64,000 nt of DNA from Rhodobacter aestuarii (lineage in GTDB: Bacteria; Pseudomonadota; Alphaproteobacteria; Rhodobacterales; Rhodobacteraceae), in the NCBI RefSeq assembly GCF_900156655.1, contig NZ_FTOG01000011.1:82743-146742 (forward strand), in the 5' to 3' direction. The stretch's first letter is position 1. Each line of letters opens with the position of its first letter. This document shows, piece by piece, positions 52,230 through 61,093 of the stretch. The notes under the pieces are model-generated. The model was not told where the DNA came from and ran no database searches. It saw nothing but the letters and a program-made list of their open reading frames with translations. The translations under genes and the position numbers were made by a program.

Positions 52230-53408
52230 TCACGAGGCAGATGGGGGATCAAAAATCCAGCCATCGAAAAACGAATCCGCAGGCAGAATCACCCGCCCTT
52301 GCGCCGCATCAACTTGCGTCGGGGCGCTTAGGGCCCCCTCGTGCTTGTCACGCGTGGCGGGCAGATCGGCCCCCAGATCGGCAAGGTTGGTGGCGTAAAG
52401 ATCGGTCCGGCAGATCGCGCGGGCGGCCGGGATCGCCTTTTCCGGCGCAAGCCCCATCCGCGCGGCAAGCTTTGCCGCCACCAAGGCCGCTTGCGAGGCC
52501 CAAGGGTAGCTCGCCGCGCCCGCATGAAAGGTCATGTAATTGGGGGTGTGGCGCATCTCGCCACGGGGCGAGATCACCAGATCTCCGGTTAATGACCGTT
52601 CGATCAGTTCCGCCGGAAGGTCGAGGTATTTGGGCCGCGACAGGATTTCGGCGGCGGTCAACAAATTGCTTTCGCTGTTCAACCAACGGGTGGCCTGCCA
52701 AACGGCGCGCATCAGGCGCCGGGTCAGGCGCGGCTCCGCCTCTGCCCAGTCATGGCGAACGGCAAGCACCTTTTCGGGGGCATTGGTGCGGATCGCATTG
52801 CCGGGGAGGAGCAACTCACCCGCCCCCAATTCCACCGCGATGGACCCCCAAGGCGCACCTACGCAAAAAGCATCAATCTCGCCCGCGCCTAAAGCCTCTG
52901 CCATCAGCGGCGGCGGCACGGTGCGCATTTCAAAATCATCGGGCGCCGTCATCCCCAGCGCGCCAAACCAATGGTGCAATAACTCGGCATGCATCGAGAA
53001 AGGAAACGGCACCCCCACCCGCAACGGGCCCGACCGCGCCGCCTTCAGCGCCTCTCCGGCCGCGCGGGCATCGGCAAAATCAAACCCAAAACCCTGTGCC
53101 CGCAGTCTTTGCGCCAGCTCGCGCGACACCCCGATGGAATTGCCGTTGAGCGAGAGCACCTGCAAAATATCAATACGCGTATTGAAGCCACCCAGCCCAA
53201 GGGCGGCGGCAATGGGCATCGGAAACAGCAGATGCGCCGCCTCAATCTGCCCCATCATCAATTGGTCCCGCAACTGCGCCCAGCTTGGGGCCGCTTGCAA
53301 GTTCAGCGCGAGCCCCTCTTCTTCGGCGAAGCCGATCTCGCGCGCAATAATCAGCGGTGCGGCATCCACAAGCGGAATATAGCCCGCCTTCATGACCTCT
53401 AAGCTCAT
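52230..53408 (-). CDS. nasS: Nitrate-sensing regulatory protein NasS
   Basis: A 392-residue NrtA/CmpA-like protein without a signal peptide (starts MSLEVMKAGYIPLVDAAPLIIAREIGF), hence cytoplasmic. GYIPLVDAAPL, LSLNGNSIGVS and FCVGAPWGSIAVELG correspond to the nitrate-binding fold. In NasST systems NasS sequesters NasT when nitrate is absent and releases it when nitrate binds. It overlaps nasT by 4 bp, as expected for a stoichiometric complex. Confidence 0.92.
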   Translation of the reverse strand: MSLEVMKAGYIPLVDAAPLIIAREIGFAEEEGLALNLQAAPSWAQLRDQLMMGQIEAAHLLFPMPIAAALGLGGFNTRIDILQVLSLNGNSIGVSRELAQRLRAQGFGFDFADARAAGEALKAARSGPLRVGVPFPFSMHAELLHHWFGALGMTAPDDFEMRTVPPPLMAEALGAGEIDAFCVGAPWGSIAVELGAGELLLPGNAIRTNAPEKVLAVRHDWAEAEPRLTRRLMRAVWQATRWLNSESNLLTAAEILSRPKYLDLPAELIERSLTGDLVISPRGEMRHTPNYMTFHAGAASYPWASQAALVAAKLAARMGLAPEKAIPAARAICRTDLYATNLADLGADLPATRDKHEGALSAPTQVDAAQGRVILPADSFFDGWIFDPPSAS

Positions 53409-53989
53409 GACAAAAGCCCCGCCGCCGTGACCAAGGCCGCCGCCACATCGGCGACTTTCTTGCCCTGATCCATCGCGGTTTTGCGTAAAAGGGCATAGGC
53501 GGCATCTTCATCAAGACCGCGCGCCTTCATCAGCAAACCCTTGGCGCGGTCGATCACCTTGCGTTCTTCCAAAGCGCGTTTGGTGGTCAGCAGCTCCGTG
53601 CGCATCCGCTGTACCATATGAAAGCGCGCAATCGCGGCATCCATGATCGGCTTGATCCGGTCCGCGCGCAGCCCGTCCACCACATAGGCCGAAACGCCCG
53701 CATCAATCGCGGCCTTGGTGGCGCTACTGTCGGCGCGGTCCACAAACATCGCAACCGGGCGTTCGAGCGGGCCCGAGGCAAGGGTGAGTTCCTCGAGCAT
53801 GTCGCGCGAGGGGCTCGCCATGTCGATCAGCACGATATCGGGGTTGATCTCGGCAATCCGGCGCGCAAGGCCCGTCGTTTCCGGTATCACGGTGATCTTA
53901 TAAAGCCCGGTGTCCTTCAAACTATCGGTGATCAGCCCCGCACGTTCGGGATCGGTTTCAACAACGATGATGGAGAGCGTTTCGGGCAT
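53405..53989 (-). CDS. nasT: ANTAR-domain antitermination regulator NasT
   Basis: A 194-residue protein. It has an N-terminal receiver-like domain (SIIVVETDPERAGLITDSL, then NPDIVLIDMASPSRDML, with the Asp in place) and a C-terminal ANTAR three-helix domain (RTELLTTKRALEERKVIDRAKGLLMKARGLDEDAAYALLRKTAMD). RNA-binding residues around RKVIDRAKGLLM are conserved. It binds the double-hexaloop RNA element found upstream of nrtA and probably that of cobA. It is divergent from cobA. Confidence 0.94.
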   Translation of the reverse strand: MPETLSIIVVETDPERAGLITDSLKDTGLYKITVIPETTGLARRIAEINPDIVLIDMASPSRDMLEELTLASGPLERPVAMFVDRADSSATKAAIDAGVSAYVVDGLRADRIKPIMDAAIARFHMVQRMRTELLTTKRALEERKVIDRAKGLLMKARGLDEDAAYALLRKTAMDQGKKVADVAAALVTAAGLLS

Positions 53990-54212
53990 GGAGTGGCACC
54001 TTGAAGGTCTGAGCCACTATATTTGCACCTTCCGAAAACAGAAGCCCTCACGCATCCAGGCGCCGATCCTGCCCACGACTGGTGCGCAGATAGACAGAAT
54101 TGCGCAAGGCCGCCCAAATTAGAGGCATTGCGCGCCAGCTTTCGAGGATACGGCCAGTGCGGCCGCATGTTTTTCTTGCGAGAAAGGCGCGGGCTTCATA
54201 GCGGTGAGATAA
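53990..54212. other. Divergent nasT/cobA promoter region
   Basis: A gene-free region between the nasT start and the cobA leader. It must hold the promoters for both genes. No clear -35/-10 pair or sigma54 box was recognised. The open frame that extends cobA upstream through this region has no family similarity and no ribosome site. Confidence 0.5.
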
Positions 54213-54246
54213 GCGACAACGGCGTCGCGATTTCCCAAAACCGGGA
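54213..54246 (+). promoter_or_regulatory. Probable second ANTAR (NasT) element in the cobA leader
   Basis: P1 (54213-54228): a perfect 5-bp stem GCGAC/GTCGC around the hexaloop AACGGC, with A1 and G4. P2 (54233-54246): a 4-bp stem TCCC/GGGA around the hexaloop AAAACC, which has A1 but not G4. A 12-bp terminator stem begins 8 bases later. The layout copies that of the nrtA leader on the other strand. P2 deviates from consensus, so binding by NasT is inference. Confidence 0.6.
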
Positions 54247-54254
54247 TGATGGGC

Positions 54255-54307
54255 AAGGCTGCTCGACTCTGCGTGACATCGTTCGCGCTGGCGTCGGCGG
54301 CCTTTTT
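54255..54307 (+). terminator. Leader terminator upstream of cobA
   Basis: AAGGCTGC-T-CGAC pairs with GTCG-GCGGCCTT (12 bp, one wobble, one bulged T) and is followed by TTTTT, ending 18 bp before the cobA start. A strong intrinsic terminator ahead of a gene implies conditional read-through. Confidence 0.7.
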
Positions 54308-54325
54308 GCATTGAGGAGCCAAGAC

Positions 54326-55276
54326 ATGAGGACTTTCCCGATGTTGCTGCGCAAGGATGGGCGCCGTTTTGGGCTTTTCGGCGTCGCCTTTGCGGGGCGG
54401 CTGCGCGATATGCTGGCACAACAGGTTTGGAAAAGCCCCCGTCACGCCTTTGGCGGGGCTTTGATCAGCCTCACAGACGCGACCGTGAAGGTGAATACAC
54501 AGACACGCACCGACCCAGCGCAGGGGAAAGCAGGCCATATTGCCTTGGTCGGCGCAGGCCCCGGCGCGCGCGATCTGTTGACCCTGCGCGCGCTGCAGCG
54601 CCTGCAAGAGGCCGATGTGATCTTTTACGACCGTCTCGTGGACCCCGATCTGCTCGACCTCGCGCGCGAGGGTGCGCAGCGCATCTATGTCGGCAAGGAA
54701 CTGGGGACGGCGGCATGGTCTCAGGCGCGCATCGATCGGATGATTGTCGCGGAGGCTGCGCGCGGCAAGCGGGTGGTGCGGCTGAAATCAGGCGATCCGT
54801 CGATCTTTGGCCGCGCGACCGAAGAGATTGATGCAGCCCGCGCCGCCGGGATCGCGGTAGAGATCGTGCCCGGCATCACCGCAGCTTCGGCGGCTGCGGC
54901 GGCCACCTGCCATGCGCTGACCGAACGCGGCGAGACCGATACATTCGTGATCACCACCGGCACCTGCCGCCCCGGCGATGCCGAGCCCGACCGGGCGCTT
55001 TTGGCGCGTCCGGGCACGGCGATTGCCTTTTACATGTCGGTCGAAAAGGCCGCGAAAGTGCAGGCCGATCTGCTTGCGGCGGGGGCGCCGACCACTTGCC
55101 CGGTAGAGATCATCGCCTCTGTCTCAACCCCGCGCGAGCGCCGCGTCGAGACCGTTCTGGCTGATCTGGCCGAGACCGTGCGGGAAAACGGCATCGTCAA
55201 TCCGGCGATTTTGATGGTGCGCTACCCCAAATCGCTTGCCCGAGACATTGCCAGTAAAACACGCAGCGCCGCGTGA
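54326..55276 (+). CDS. cobA: Uroporphyrinogen-III C-methyltransferase with a short CysG-like N-terminal remnant
   Basis: 316 residues from ATG 54326, preceded by GAGGAG. The SUMT domain (about 70-316) makes precorrin-2 for siroheme: VGAGPGARDLLTLRA, LKSGDPSIFGRATEEI and IVPGITAASAAAA are intact. Residues 1-14 (MRTFPMLLRKDGRR) match the opening of the CysG precorrin-2 dehydrogenase domain (FPMFL..GRR). The GGG nucleotide-binding motif and most of that domain are missing, so only about 50 residues remain. It is likely controlled with the nitrate genes through the leader terminator. Confidence 0.9.
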   Translation: MRTFPMLLRKDGRRFGLFGVAFAGRLRDMLAQQVWKSPRHAFGGALISLTDATVKVNTQTRTDPAQGKAGHIALVGAGPGARDLLTLRALQRLQEADVIFYDRLVDPDLLDLAREGAQRIYVGKELGTAAWSQARIDRMIVAEAARGKRVVRLKSGDPSIFGRATEEIDAARAAGIAVEIVPGITAASAAAAATCHALTERGETDTFVITTGTCRPGDAEPDRALLARPGTAIAFYMSVEKAAKVQADLLAAGAPTTCPVEIIASVSTPRERRVETVLADLAETVRENGIVNPAILMVRYPKSLARDIASKTRSAA

Positions 55277-55588
55277 AGATTGGGACCCCGCTCGGCGGTT
55301 TTTGCGATTTCGGTTCGCCATAGGACAGGGTTGCACAAATCCGGTGAAGGATTCATCTCGTGAATCCAAGGTGGCAGGCATTGTAGCGCGCTCCATCTGC
55401 TTCCACGTTGCTTCGAGCGTTGTTTTCGGAACGCGTAAAGCGCCCCTCAGGTCGTTCATAACGTATTGTTATAGATGGTCTTTTTGGGCTGCGGGGGCAT
55501 GCAACCGCCGTAGTTTACCCGATCTAAGATGCGTAGTCTGACCATCTGCACGCACACCGACACGAAGGGCGGGAAGCCGACTGTGAGG
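55277..55588. other. Junction between cobA and the accessory region
   Basis: No gene is supported. A weak hairpin CCGC/GCGG with TTTTT follows cobA at about 55292-55307. GGATTCA-TCTCG-TGAATCC, a perfect 7-bp-arm palindrome, lies at about 55347-55365 next to GGGTTGCACAAATCC, which looks like the border of an insertion sequence. A second small palindrome, ATAAC/GTTAT, lies near 55460. The remainder is unassigned. Confidence 0.4.
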
Positions 55589-55689
55589 TTGCAGCATCGC
55601 ACCCGCGGCAATCGGCGATAACCGCCGCTCACTGGTCCCATTCGGCGCGACAGACGGCGCGCCTTGCATGAACCGATCTGGTACTACCT
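55589..55689 (+). repeat. 101-bp direct repeat, left copy
   Basis: Matches 61403-61503 in the same orientation, with 5 mismatches by my count (about 95% identity). The shared core includes TCACTGGTCCCATTCGGCGC and ends CGATCTGGTACTACCT. The copies are 5.8 kb apart and enclose the three unknown genes. Confidence 0.85.
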
Positions 55690-55810
55690 TTTCTCAGTTG
55701 CAGCGATTTCGTACTCCACCAAGCAGTCGCCCAAACAACTCGCAGCATTGCTCTACGGTTAAACATTCACTGAGCGTGGTAAACGGTGAAAAATCGAGGT
55801 GTCCTGTAGC

Positions 55811-58543
55811 TCAAACATACAAGAATTGGCGTCTCTCGTCTGCTGACATCGTTACAAGGCGCTCACAGTGGGTCCTCAACGCCCTCAGACGCCAATCGTC
55901 GTAATCTGCGACCTTGAAGTCCTTCTTGTGCTCTTCAAAATAACGATCTACACCATCTCTGTTCTTCATTATAGGATCGGCATCTGAGTCGATAAGTAGC
56001 GCCCCCGTCTCTCGGTAGAGAAGAACCAGAGGACTCGCCCTAAGCAAATGCTCTGGAGGGGGCACTTTATCCAACAGAATTTTGTCGGCCTTTCCGGTGA
56101 AATAACTCATCAACTCAACGGCGAAGCGAAGATTTTCATAGGTCAGAGGGGATTCATCGGTCGAGCCGTGGCCCATATACGCACGGTAGGAACGAATTGC
56201 CGCCACCTGAACAAAGTTCGTTGAAATATGTAGAAGACTCACCTTGCCATAGCTCGGATATAGCATGATCTCTTTTGGCTGCCACTCGTCAAAAAATTTC
56301 TCGCTAACGGGAGGTCTCTTTGCCAGCTTACACCTAGGAAAATAGTACTTTCCGTCTTTTCCAAACCCAGTGCCATTACTTTCGATATGCTTGAAGTATT
56401 CCAACAAATCTTTTGCAGAGGAAAACACGTCTGCCACTTGATCGTCGCAATAGCAGTCTTCTCGGCCCTCTTTTTCAGCTCTCTTACGAGCATCATAATA
56501 TCGGCTCAATTGAAGTGCGAGATGTTCTCCCTTCAAACGCAACCTTGAGGTGCTCAGTGCCGAGCCGCTTTTCCAGTCCTCTTCCAAGCACCGTTCGGCG
56601 TCCTTAAGGTGCCGAAACGAGCGATCAAACTCTTTTTGCGTCCTCGCTACGGCTCTCTGCGCAGTTGCACAAAGGAAATATGCTTCACGACCAGAAATAT
56701 GCGTGACCCTGCCATCTTGGCATATTTTATCGGGAATAGCTCCCCTCGACTTTGAGCGGCGAACGATAGCCAAGGCACGCTCGCCTTGGCTGAGCGCGAC
56801 TCCCCACAAATTGCCACTGGCAAATGCGGCACCGAGCGCGAGAAACCGCAGATAGCATTCCTTGCGCGGATCATCCGTTTCCTTCTCGTCGCGGGTATCC
56901 CTCCAGATTTCCTGATAGTCATCCGCGAACTCGCGCAAACGCGTGTTATGATCGCTATAGCCATTCATGCTACACAGGGTCTTGAAAATCTTGTTGGTGC
57001 GTTTCAAGCTTTCGAAAGCAAGGTCAGGCGGATTGCGCAAGCCAATGCCACGGCTACTCAAAATAGACTCAATGCCGATATCGGAGAGTTTCGTATAAGT
57101 TAGATCTCGCTCGCGTTCGTATTCTTCTTGGTGTTCCCGGAGCATTTCCGAAAACGACGGGGGTGACGATAAACCTCTGGCCATGGAAATCCTGTACAAA
57201 ATCTTACTCTGAAGTTTAAGCGCCGCCTCGCTATCAATTCCGATTTGTCGAAAGCGATAATTTCGCAATGCATCCTCGATCAGAGATTTCCAATGGTTGG
57301 ACGCATCGCCAACGCGCCTTTCGAGGTTATCCTTGAACATTCTTTTAGGGTCGGAAATGAATTCATCCAGCCTTTCAACTTCAAATCGGTCCGCATTCGA
57401 GCAATCGGCAATGAAGCCATCGAGCCAATTGATGAAACGATCCGGCGCATTTCCGCCCAAGTTATCCGACGCAGGTTCCAAAAGCGCATCAGTCGTTCCC
57501 GACCACAGATGTCGAATGAACCGACTTGCGAAATTCTTTTGCAGACCTTCCGCGCGCTTGGGGTCAAGCCCCTTGATCGCTGCAAAGTGCCCGTGACAGG
57601 CGTTGACGAGCGATGTCGTCCCGGTCATCAGAACGACCCGCCAGCCGGTTGTCTTGAGACGCGCATTGGCGAGATACACCAAGCTAATCGCATTCCAGTC
57701 CGCCTCCTGGCCTGCTCTGAACGACCGCGAGAGATGCTGGGTGATTGTGTACAGATCTTGCCGCTCAACATCCGTCAGGTATTCAAGTTTATCCGTGAAG
57801 CCCTCCGGATTTCCCTTCGCGGCAGAAAATACACAAAGCGCATCACGAACAGCCTCCGGCACCTTGTCGCCGAGCATCACAGCCGCTTTGGATGTCGGAT
57901 AGATGTTCCCAGTCTTGACCCGAAGTTCAAATAGGTTCCTCAGCGCAGCTTCATCTTTTTCTTGCTCGCCGGGATAGCGAGTGGCTGCATTCATCGTTGC
58001 AAAAAGCTCTTTGACCAAAGGGGAAAGCTGCGTCGGTGTCTGCTTACTTGAGGGCGCTCGATAATTGATCATAGCGAACAACTGCCTAAGTCGGCGGTTG
58101 CGCTCTTCCTCAAAGTCGAGTTGAGGCCTGTCGCTGCGCTCCGAAACCCGCCGTCCGATCTCCGCGTAGACCTTGTTTGTTTCGTCAAGATGCCCATCGA
58201 AGAGGAATGCCGGAATATTTCGGTCCCGCATACTGAGCAGTGCGCGTTCCGCCAAGATCGCAGCCACATCCATGGCCCGCTCTCGTTCGGATTTGTTGCC
58301 ATCCGAAGAGACTGACAGGATCTCACCATACCCCTCACCGCCCGCCTCGGGGCTCAATGGGCCCTTTTTCCAGGGTTCGCAATAGGTCACGATCACATCT
58401 GTATCGTAGATGAAGATCGTCTTTTTGCGTCGATCGAAAATACCGCCGTCGGTCGCCCGAGTGATCTCGAGGCCCACGAACTCGCGCCGGAGAAAAGCGG
58501 CATTACGCAAAATTTTCAGGTTGAGGTCGAGGTTTTTTTCCAT
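55811..58543 (-). CDS. Unknown 910-residue protein, possible PIN-like N-terminus and TPR-like helical region
   Basis: I do not recognise this family. The start at ATG 58543 is 4 bp after the stop of the preceding gene; GGGAGG lies upstream. The N-terminus has KTIFIYDTDVIVTYC (about 41-55), like the first strand and Asp of PIN nucleases, then NIPAFLFDGHLDE. At about 320 a strand WRVVLMTGTTSLVNACHG resembles the late PIN strand but lacks its Asp. From about 580 to 720 alternating helices (NLWGVALSQGERALAIV, then EFDRSFRHLKDAERCLEE) look TPR-like. It is soluble, charged and more AT-rich than the core genes. Function unknown. Confidence 0.7.
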   Translation of the reverse strand: MEKNLDLNLKILRNAAFLRREFVGLEITRATDGGIFDRRKKTIFIYDTDVIVTYCEPWKKGPLSPEAGGEGYGEILSVSSDGNKSERERAMDVAAILAERALLSMRDRNIPAFLFDGHLDETNKVYAEIGRRVSERSDRPQLDFEEERNRRLRQLFAMINYRAPSSKQTPTQLSPLVKELFATMNAATRYPGEQEKDEAALRNLFELRVKTGNIYPTSKAAVMLGDKVPEAVRDALCVFSAAKGNPEGFTDKLEYLTDVERQDLYTITQHLSRSFRAGQEADWNAISLVYLANARLKTTGWRVVLMTGTTSLVNACHGHFAAIKGLDPKRAEGLQKNFASRFIRHLWSGTTDALLEPASDNLGGNAPDRFINWLDGFIADCSNADRFEVERLDEFISDPKRMFKDNLERRVGDASNHWKSLIEDALRNYRFRQIGIDSEAALKLQSKILYRISMARGLSSPPSFSEMLREHQEEYERERDLTYTKLSDIGIESILSSRGIGLRNPPDLAFESLKRTNKIFKTLCSMNGYSDHNTRLREFADDYQEIWRDTRDEKETDDPRKECYLRFLALGAAFASGNLWGVALSQGERALAIVRRSKSRGAIPDKICQDGRVTHISGREAYFLCATAQRAVARTQKEFDRSFRHLKDAERCLEEDWKSGSALSTSRLRLKGEHLALQLSRYYDARKRAEKEGREDCYCDDQVADVFSSAKDLLEYFKHIESNGTGFGKDGKYYFPRCKLAKRPPVSEKFFDEWQPKEIMLYPSYGKVSLLHISTNFVQVAAIRSYRAYMGHGSTDESPLTYENLRFAVELMSYFTGKADKILLDKVPPPEHLLRASPLVLLYRETGALLIDSDADPIMKNRDGVDRYFEEHKKDFKVADYDDWRLRALRTHCERLVTMSADERRQFLYV

Positions 58544-58547
58544 GGTG

Positions 58548-59606
58548 CTACGGCCCGCCTCCCAAAGCATTCCCCATATTCACCTCACGAAGCATCGAAA
58601 CAGGCAATGCGCCGCCAGCCTGTATCGTTTCAGTATACCATGCTGGAGTTTGCTCTACTCCACCCCAGCCGCCTTCGGCTCCGGTCCCTTCGCTTGCGAC
58701 AAGTTCGCGCCCGAAAGCCTCTACCAGCAATGGATTGCGGTTCCATTTTTCCTTACTGTCAGGGAACATCGCGGCAATTTTTTCTATCCCATCCGAACCG
58801 AACGCTTTTCGAAGTTGTTTTGCGGCCAGCGAAAGCTTCTCGCAATCGGTCCCCATCACCTCATCCAAGCGCAAGATCCCGGTGCAAATTGTAAAGAGGA
58901 GGTCCTGCCGCCAGTGAACCAGCGCGATCCGCTCCTGTGCTTTGCGCACGCGCAACACATCCAGAAGCACCGCGAACGCAGGGCCGTATCCCCCTTTCAG
59001 ATCGCAGTTCTTGTCGCACCATTCAAGGAAAGCATCATTGAAATCTTGGCGGTTGGGGCCGGCTATGGCGCGCCCCCTCATCTCGTAGTAAAGCGCAACC
59101 GGAAGTGGCTGCCTGTCAATCGTCCAACGGATGGCTGCCCCGTCCATCGTCCGCGTCGCACTCGCCGCCCATTCACAAGCGCGCTCCCCGTCAAGAAGGC
59201 GCAGCGCTTTGAACAGCAGCAGTGGGTAGTCACGGATATAAAGGCGTCCATCACCGCCGGTACGCTCAAACGGTGCGAAGTCCTGTAGGGCGTTCCCCAG
59301 CCTGCTGGCCAAGTAATTGACAACCAAAGCTCTAGCGTCGAATTCTCCTACGCGTTGCCCGCTGACGTCGACTCGCACGAATTCGCAGAAGGCCTCGGGA
59401 AACTCCAAACGGCCTTCGAAACGGTCGTTGAACGGCGCGAACGCAGCACCGGTCTCGCGATTGAAAAATTCCGTAAAAACCAATGCGAGCCAATCATTGA
59501 ACGTTTCTACGGGGTGTTTCCGATAATCGCGAACGGGGGCCATGAATTTGCCGACACGCTCGATCAGCCGTCCTTCGGGGGCAGAAGTATCGCGTTGCTT
59601 GTCCAT
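58548..59606 (-). CDS. Unknown 352-residue protein, middle gene of the island cassette
   Basis: No family recognised. The start ATG 59606 (MDKQRDTSAPEGRLIERV) is supported by AGGA 7 bases upstream; the gene begins 14 bp after the previous stop. It is a soluble, mainly helical protein with many aromatic residues (FNDWLALVFTEFFNRETG, then IRDYPLLLFKALRLLDG and FNDAFLEWCDKNCDLKGG). Its C-terminus is Gly-rich (GAEGGWGGVEQTPAWYTE). No membrane segment, signal peptide or nucleotide-binding motif is seen. Tight spacing implies cotranscription with both flanking unknown genes. Confidence 0.7.
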   Translation of the reverse strand: MDKQRDTSAPEGRLIERVGKFMAPVRDYRKHPVETFNDWLALVFTEFFNRETGAAFAPFNDRFEGRLEFPEAFCEFVRVDVSGQRVGEFDARALVVNYLASRLGNALQDFAPFERTGGDGRLYIRDYPLLLFKALRLLDGERACEWAASATRTMDGAAIRWTIDRQPLPVALYYEMRGRAIAGPNRQDFNDAFLEWCDKNCDLKGGYGPAFAVLLDVLRVRKAQERIALVHWRQDLLFTICTGILRLDEVMGTDCEKLSLAAKQLRKAFGSDGIEKIAAMFPDSKEKWNRNPLLVEAFGRELVASEGTGAEGGWGGVEQTPAWYTETIQAGGALPVSMLREVNMGNALGGGP

Positions 59607-59620
59607 CGGATTTCCTGTCC

Positions 59621-60733
59621 CTATCGGCCGACACGGCGGGCTGCTAGCACGATCCGCGCCAATGCCCGCGTACGTCTCTCTCTGCCGAGGCACCCATCGG
59701 CAAATGCGTCATCTTCCGTCCCCCAGTGCCCCGCCTGATAATGATCGTTCCGAGGATTTTTAACCGGACCAAAATAAAATATGAGCACTTCCGAGTCATT
59801 CGGCGCGAAATGACCATCTTGGGCAACCAATTCCGCACAACCGGGGCCCGTCGCAGCCCCACCACCGGCCAAAGCCAAATCCGCCGCCCGTCCCATCGAC
59901 CCGCGTCCCGCTCCGTAAGCGCCATAAGCCCCACGGAACCGCGCAGGTGATGTATTATCAAAAGGGGTAGGACGATGAACAGTTGAACCAACAATCTGAC
60001 TCTTTCGAAACAAGATGCCTCCAATAACGGTCCGCTTATCAACGTAGAATCGGTCCAAGTAATCCAATCCAAGCCGATCCCGGAAGTCATCAGCGATGCC
60101 GCAAGCATTCAGAGACTGAAAAAGCGGCACAAGAGTCCTTCCCCCCTTGACGACCGGCGCGACGAACACAGGCTTTCCCTTGGCCTTGTCCTCCAATCGG
60201 ATGGAACGCTCACCGAAACGACAGGCAACCGGGGAAAGAGCGGCAACCTCCGGAGGGAGGCTCCACCGAGATGGCGCACCGCCATCCATGGCATATTTGT
60301 TCAGATAGCCCTTGATTCCATCGTCGGCATGGCGGGCGTCTTCGTCACTAATGTCACGATGCAAAAGCGTATTTAGATCGGTCAGGATATTTTGGTGCAG
60401 CTCATCGTTCTTTAAAAAAAATATGCTCCGAATGATGAGATCAAATGAAGTTACTCGCAGCACGAACGTATCATCGACGATCTGTGTACAGAGCGGCCCT
60501 TTGAGGACGCCACTGGGAGGGCCCGGTCGATCGAGATCCCGTTGAGTGTAAGCAAGTGCGCTACCACGTGTAGAAAAATCTGCTTCGCGATGTCGCGCAC
60601 GCCGCAAAAAAGGCGCAATGTCTTTGTGCCCAATGACTCCATTGTCGAGTTGATTTGCAATGTTCGTCAGAAGCAGTCGGCCCTCCCCATCCGCCCACAG
60701 TTTGCGCAAATTTGACTTTATCATAATCGACAT
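59621..60733 (-). CDS. Unknown 370-residue protein, first gene of the island cassette
   Basis: No family recognised. Starts at ATG 60733 (MSIMIKSNLRKLWADGEGR) or ATG 60724; AAGG is best spaced for the latter. The N-terminal 150 residues are helical and charged (LLLTNIANQLDNGVIGHKDIAPFLRRARHREADF). The middle has KPVFVAPVVKGGRTLVPLFQSLNACG. A Gly/Ala/Tyr-rich stretch (FRGAYGAYGAGRGSMG) precedes a C-terminal domain with LIFYFGPVKNPRND and a basic tail. It is probably the first gene of a three-gene transcript. The sequence near 60400 is distinctly AT-rich, suggesting horizontal acquisition. Confidence 0.65.
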   Translation of the reverse strand: MSIMIKSNLRKLWADGEGRLLLTNIANQLDNGVIGHKDIAPFLRRARHREADFSTRGSALAYTQRDLDRPGPPSGVLKGPLCTQIVDDTFVLRVTSFDLIIRSIFFLKNDELHQNILTDLNTLLHRDISDEDARHADDGIKGYLNKYAMDGGAPSRWSLPPEVAALSPVACRFGERSIRLEDKAKGKPVFVAPVVKGGRTLVPLFQSLNACGIADDFRDRLGLDYLDRFYVDKRTVIGGILFRKSQIVGSTVHRPTPFDNTSPARFRGAYGAYGAGRGSMGRAADLALAGGGAATGPGCAELVAQDGHFAPNDSEVLIFYFGPVKNPRNDHYQAGHWGTEDDAFADGCLGRERRTRALARIVLAARRVGR

Positions 60734-60791
60734 GCCTTCGCCCAATAAATACACAGAATAGAGCAAAACACGGCCCGTCGCACAGATCAAG

Positions 60792-61022
60792 CTATGAACG
60801 GAATTCATCTTTCTCCTGGGGGACTTCTCCCACAGGAACTGTCACGGGGATACCACGCGCGGTGCAGCCGTTCAGCACGGCGATGCGAAGCTGCAACGCC
60901 GCAACCAGGCGATCGAAGTCTCGAGCCATCAGAGATTGGCAAAGCAGCTTGATGCAGCTTCCTATCAATGGCAGGTGCTCGTGGCGCTCCGGTTCAAACG
61001 GGGTGTCCCGGCCTAGTGTCCG
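60792..61022 (-). pseudogene. C-terminal fragment of a transposase-like protein, family not assigned
   Basis: The minus strand is open for 76 codons reading GRDTPFEPERHEHLPL, then KLLCQSLMARDFDRLVAALQ and LRIAVLNGCTARGIPVTVP. I recall this ending from transposases in Rhodobacterales genomes but cannot name the IS family. No start or catalytic portion is present. It abuts the upstream side of the unknown cassette. Confidence 0.45.
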
Positions 61023-61093
61023 TCAGTTTGCCATCATCTCACTTTGCTCTCGCAACTTCGATCAGGCCGCGCTCGGCCCTGAATTCATCGCTT

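Noticed and set aside
54023..54325. In-frame upstream extension of cobA by 101 codons
   Set aside because: The stretch has no family similarity and no ribosome site, and it contains the leader hairpins and terminator. GAGGAG before ATG 54326 and the CysG-like MRTFPM opening fix the start there.
55277..55810. Prophage or integrative element attachment at a tRNA
   Set aside because: No tRNA, integrase or phage structural gene lies at the island borders; the only boundaries seen are the 101-bp direct repeats and IS relics.
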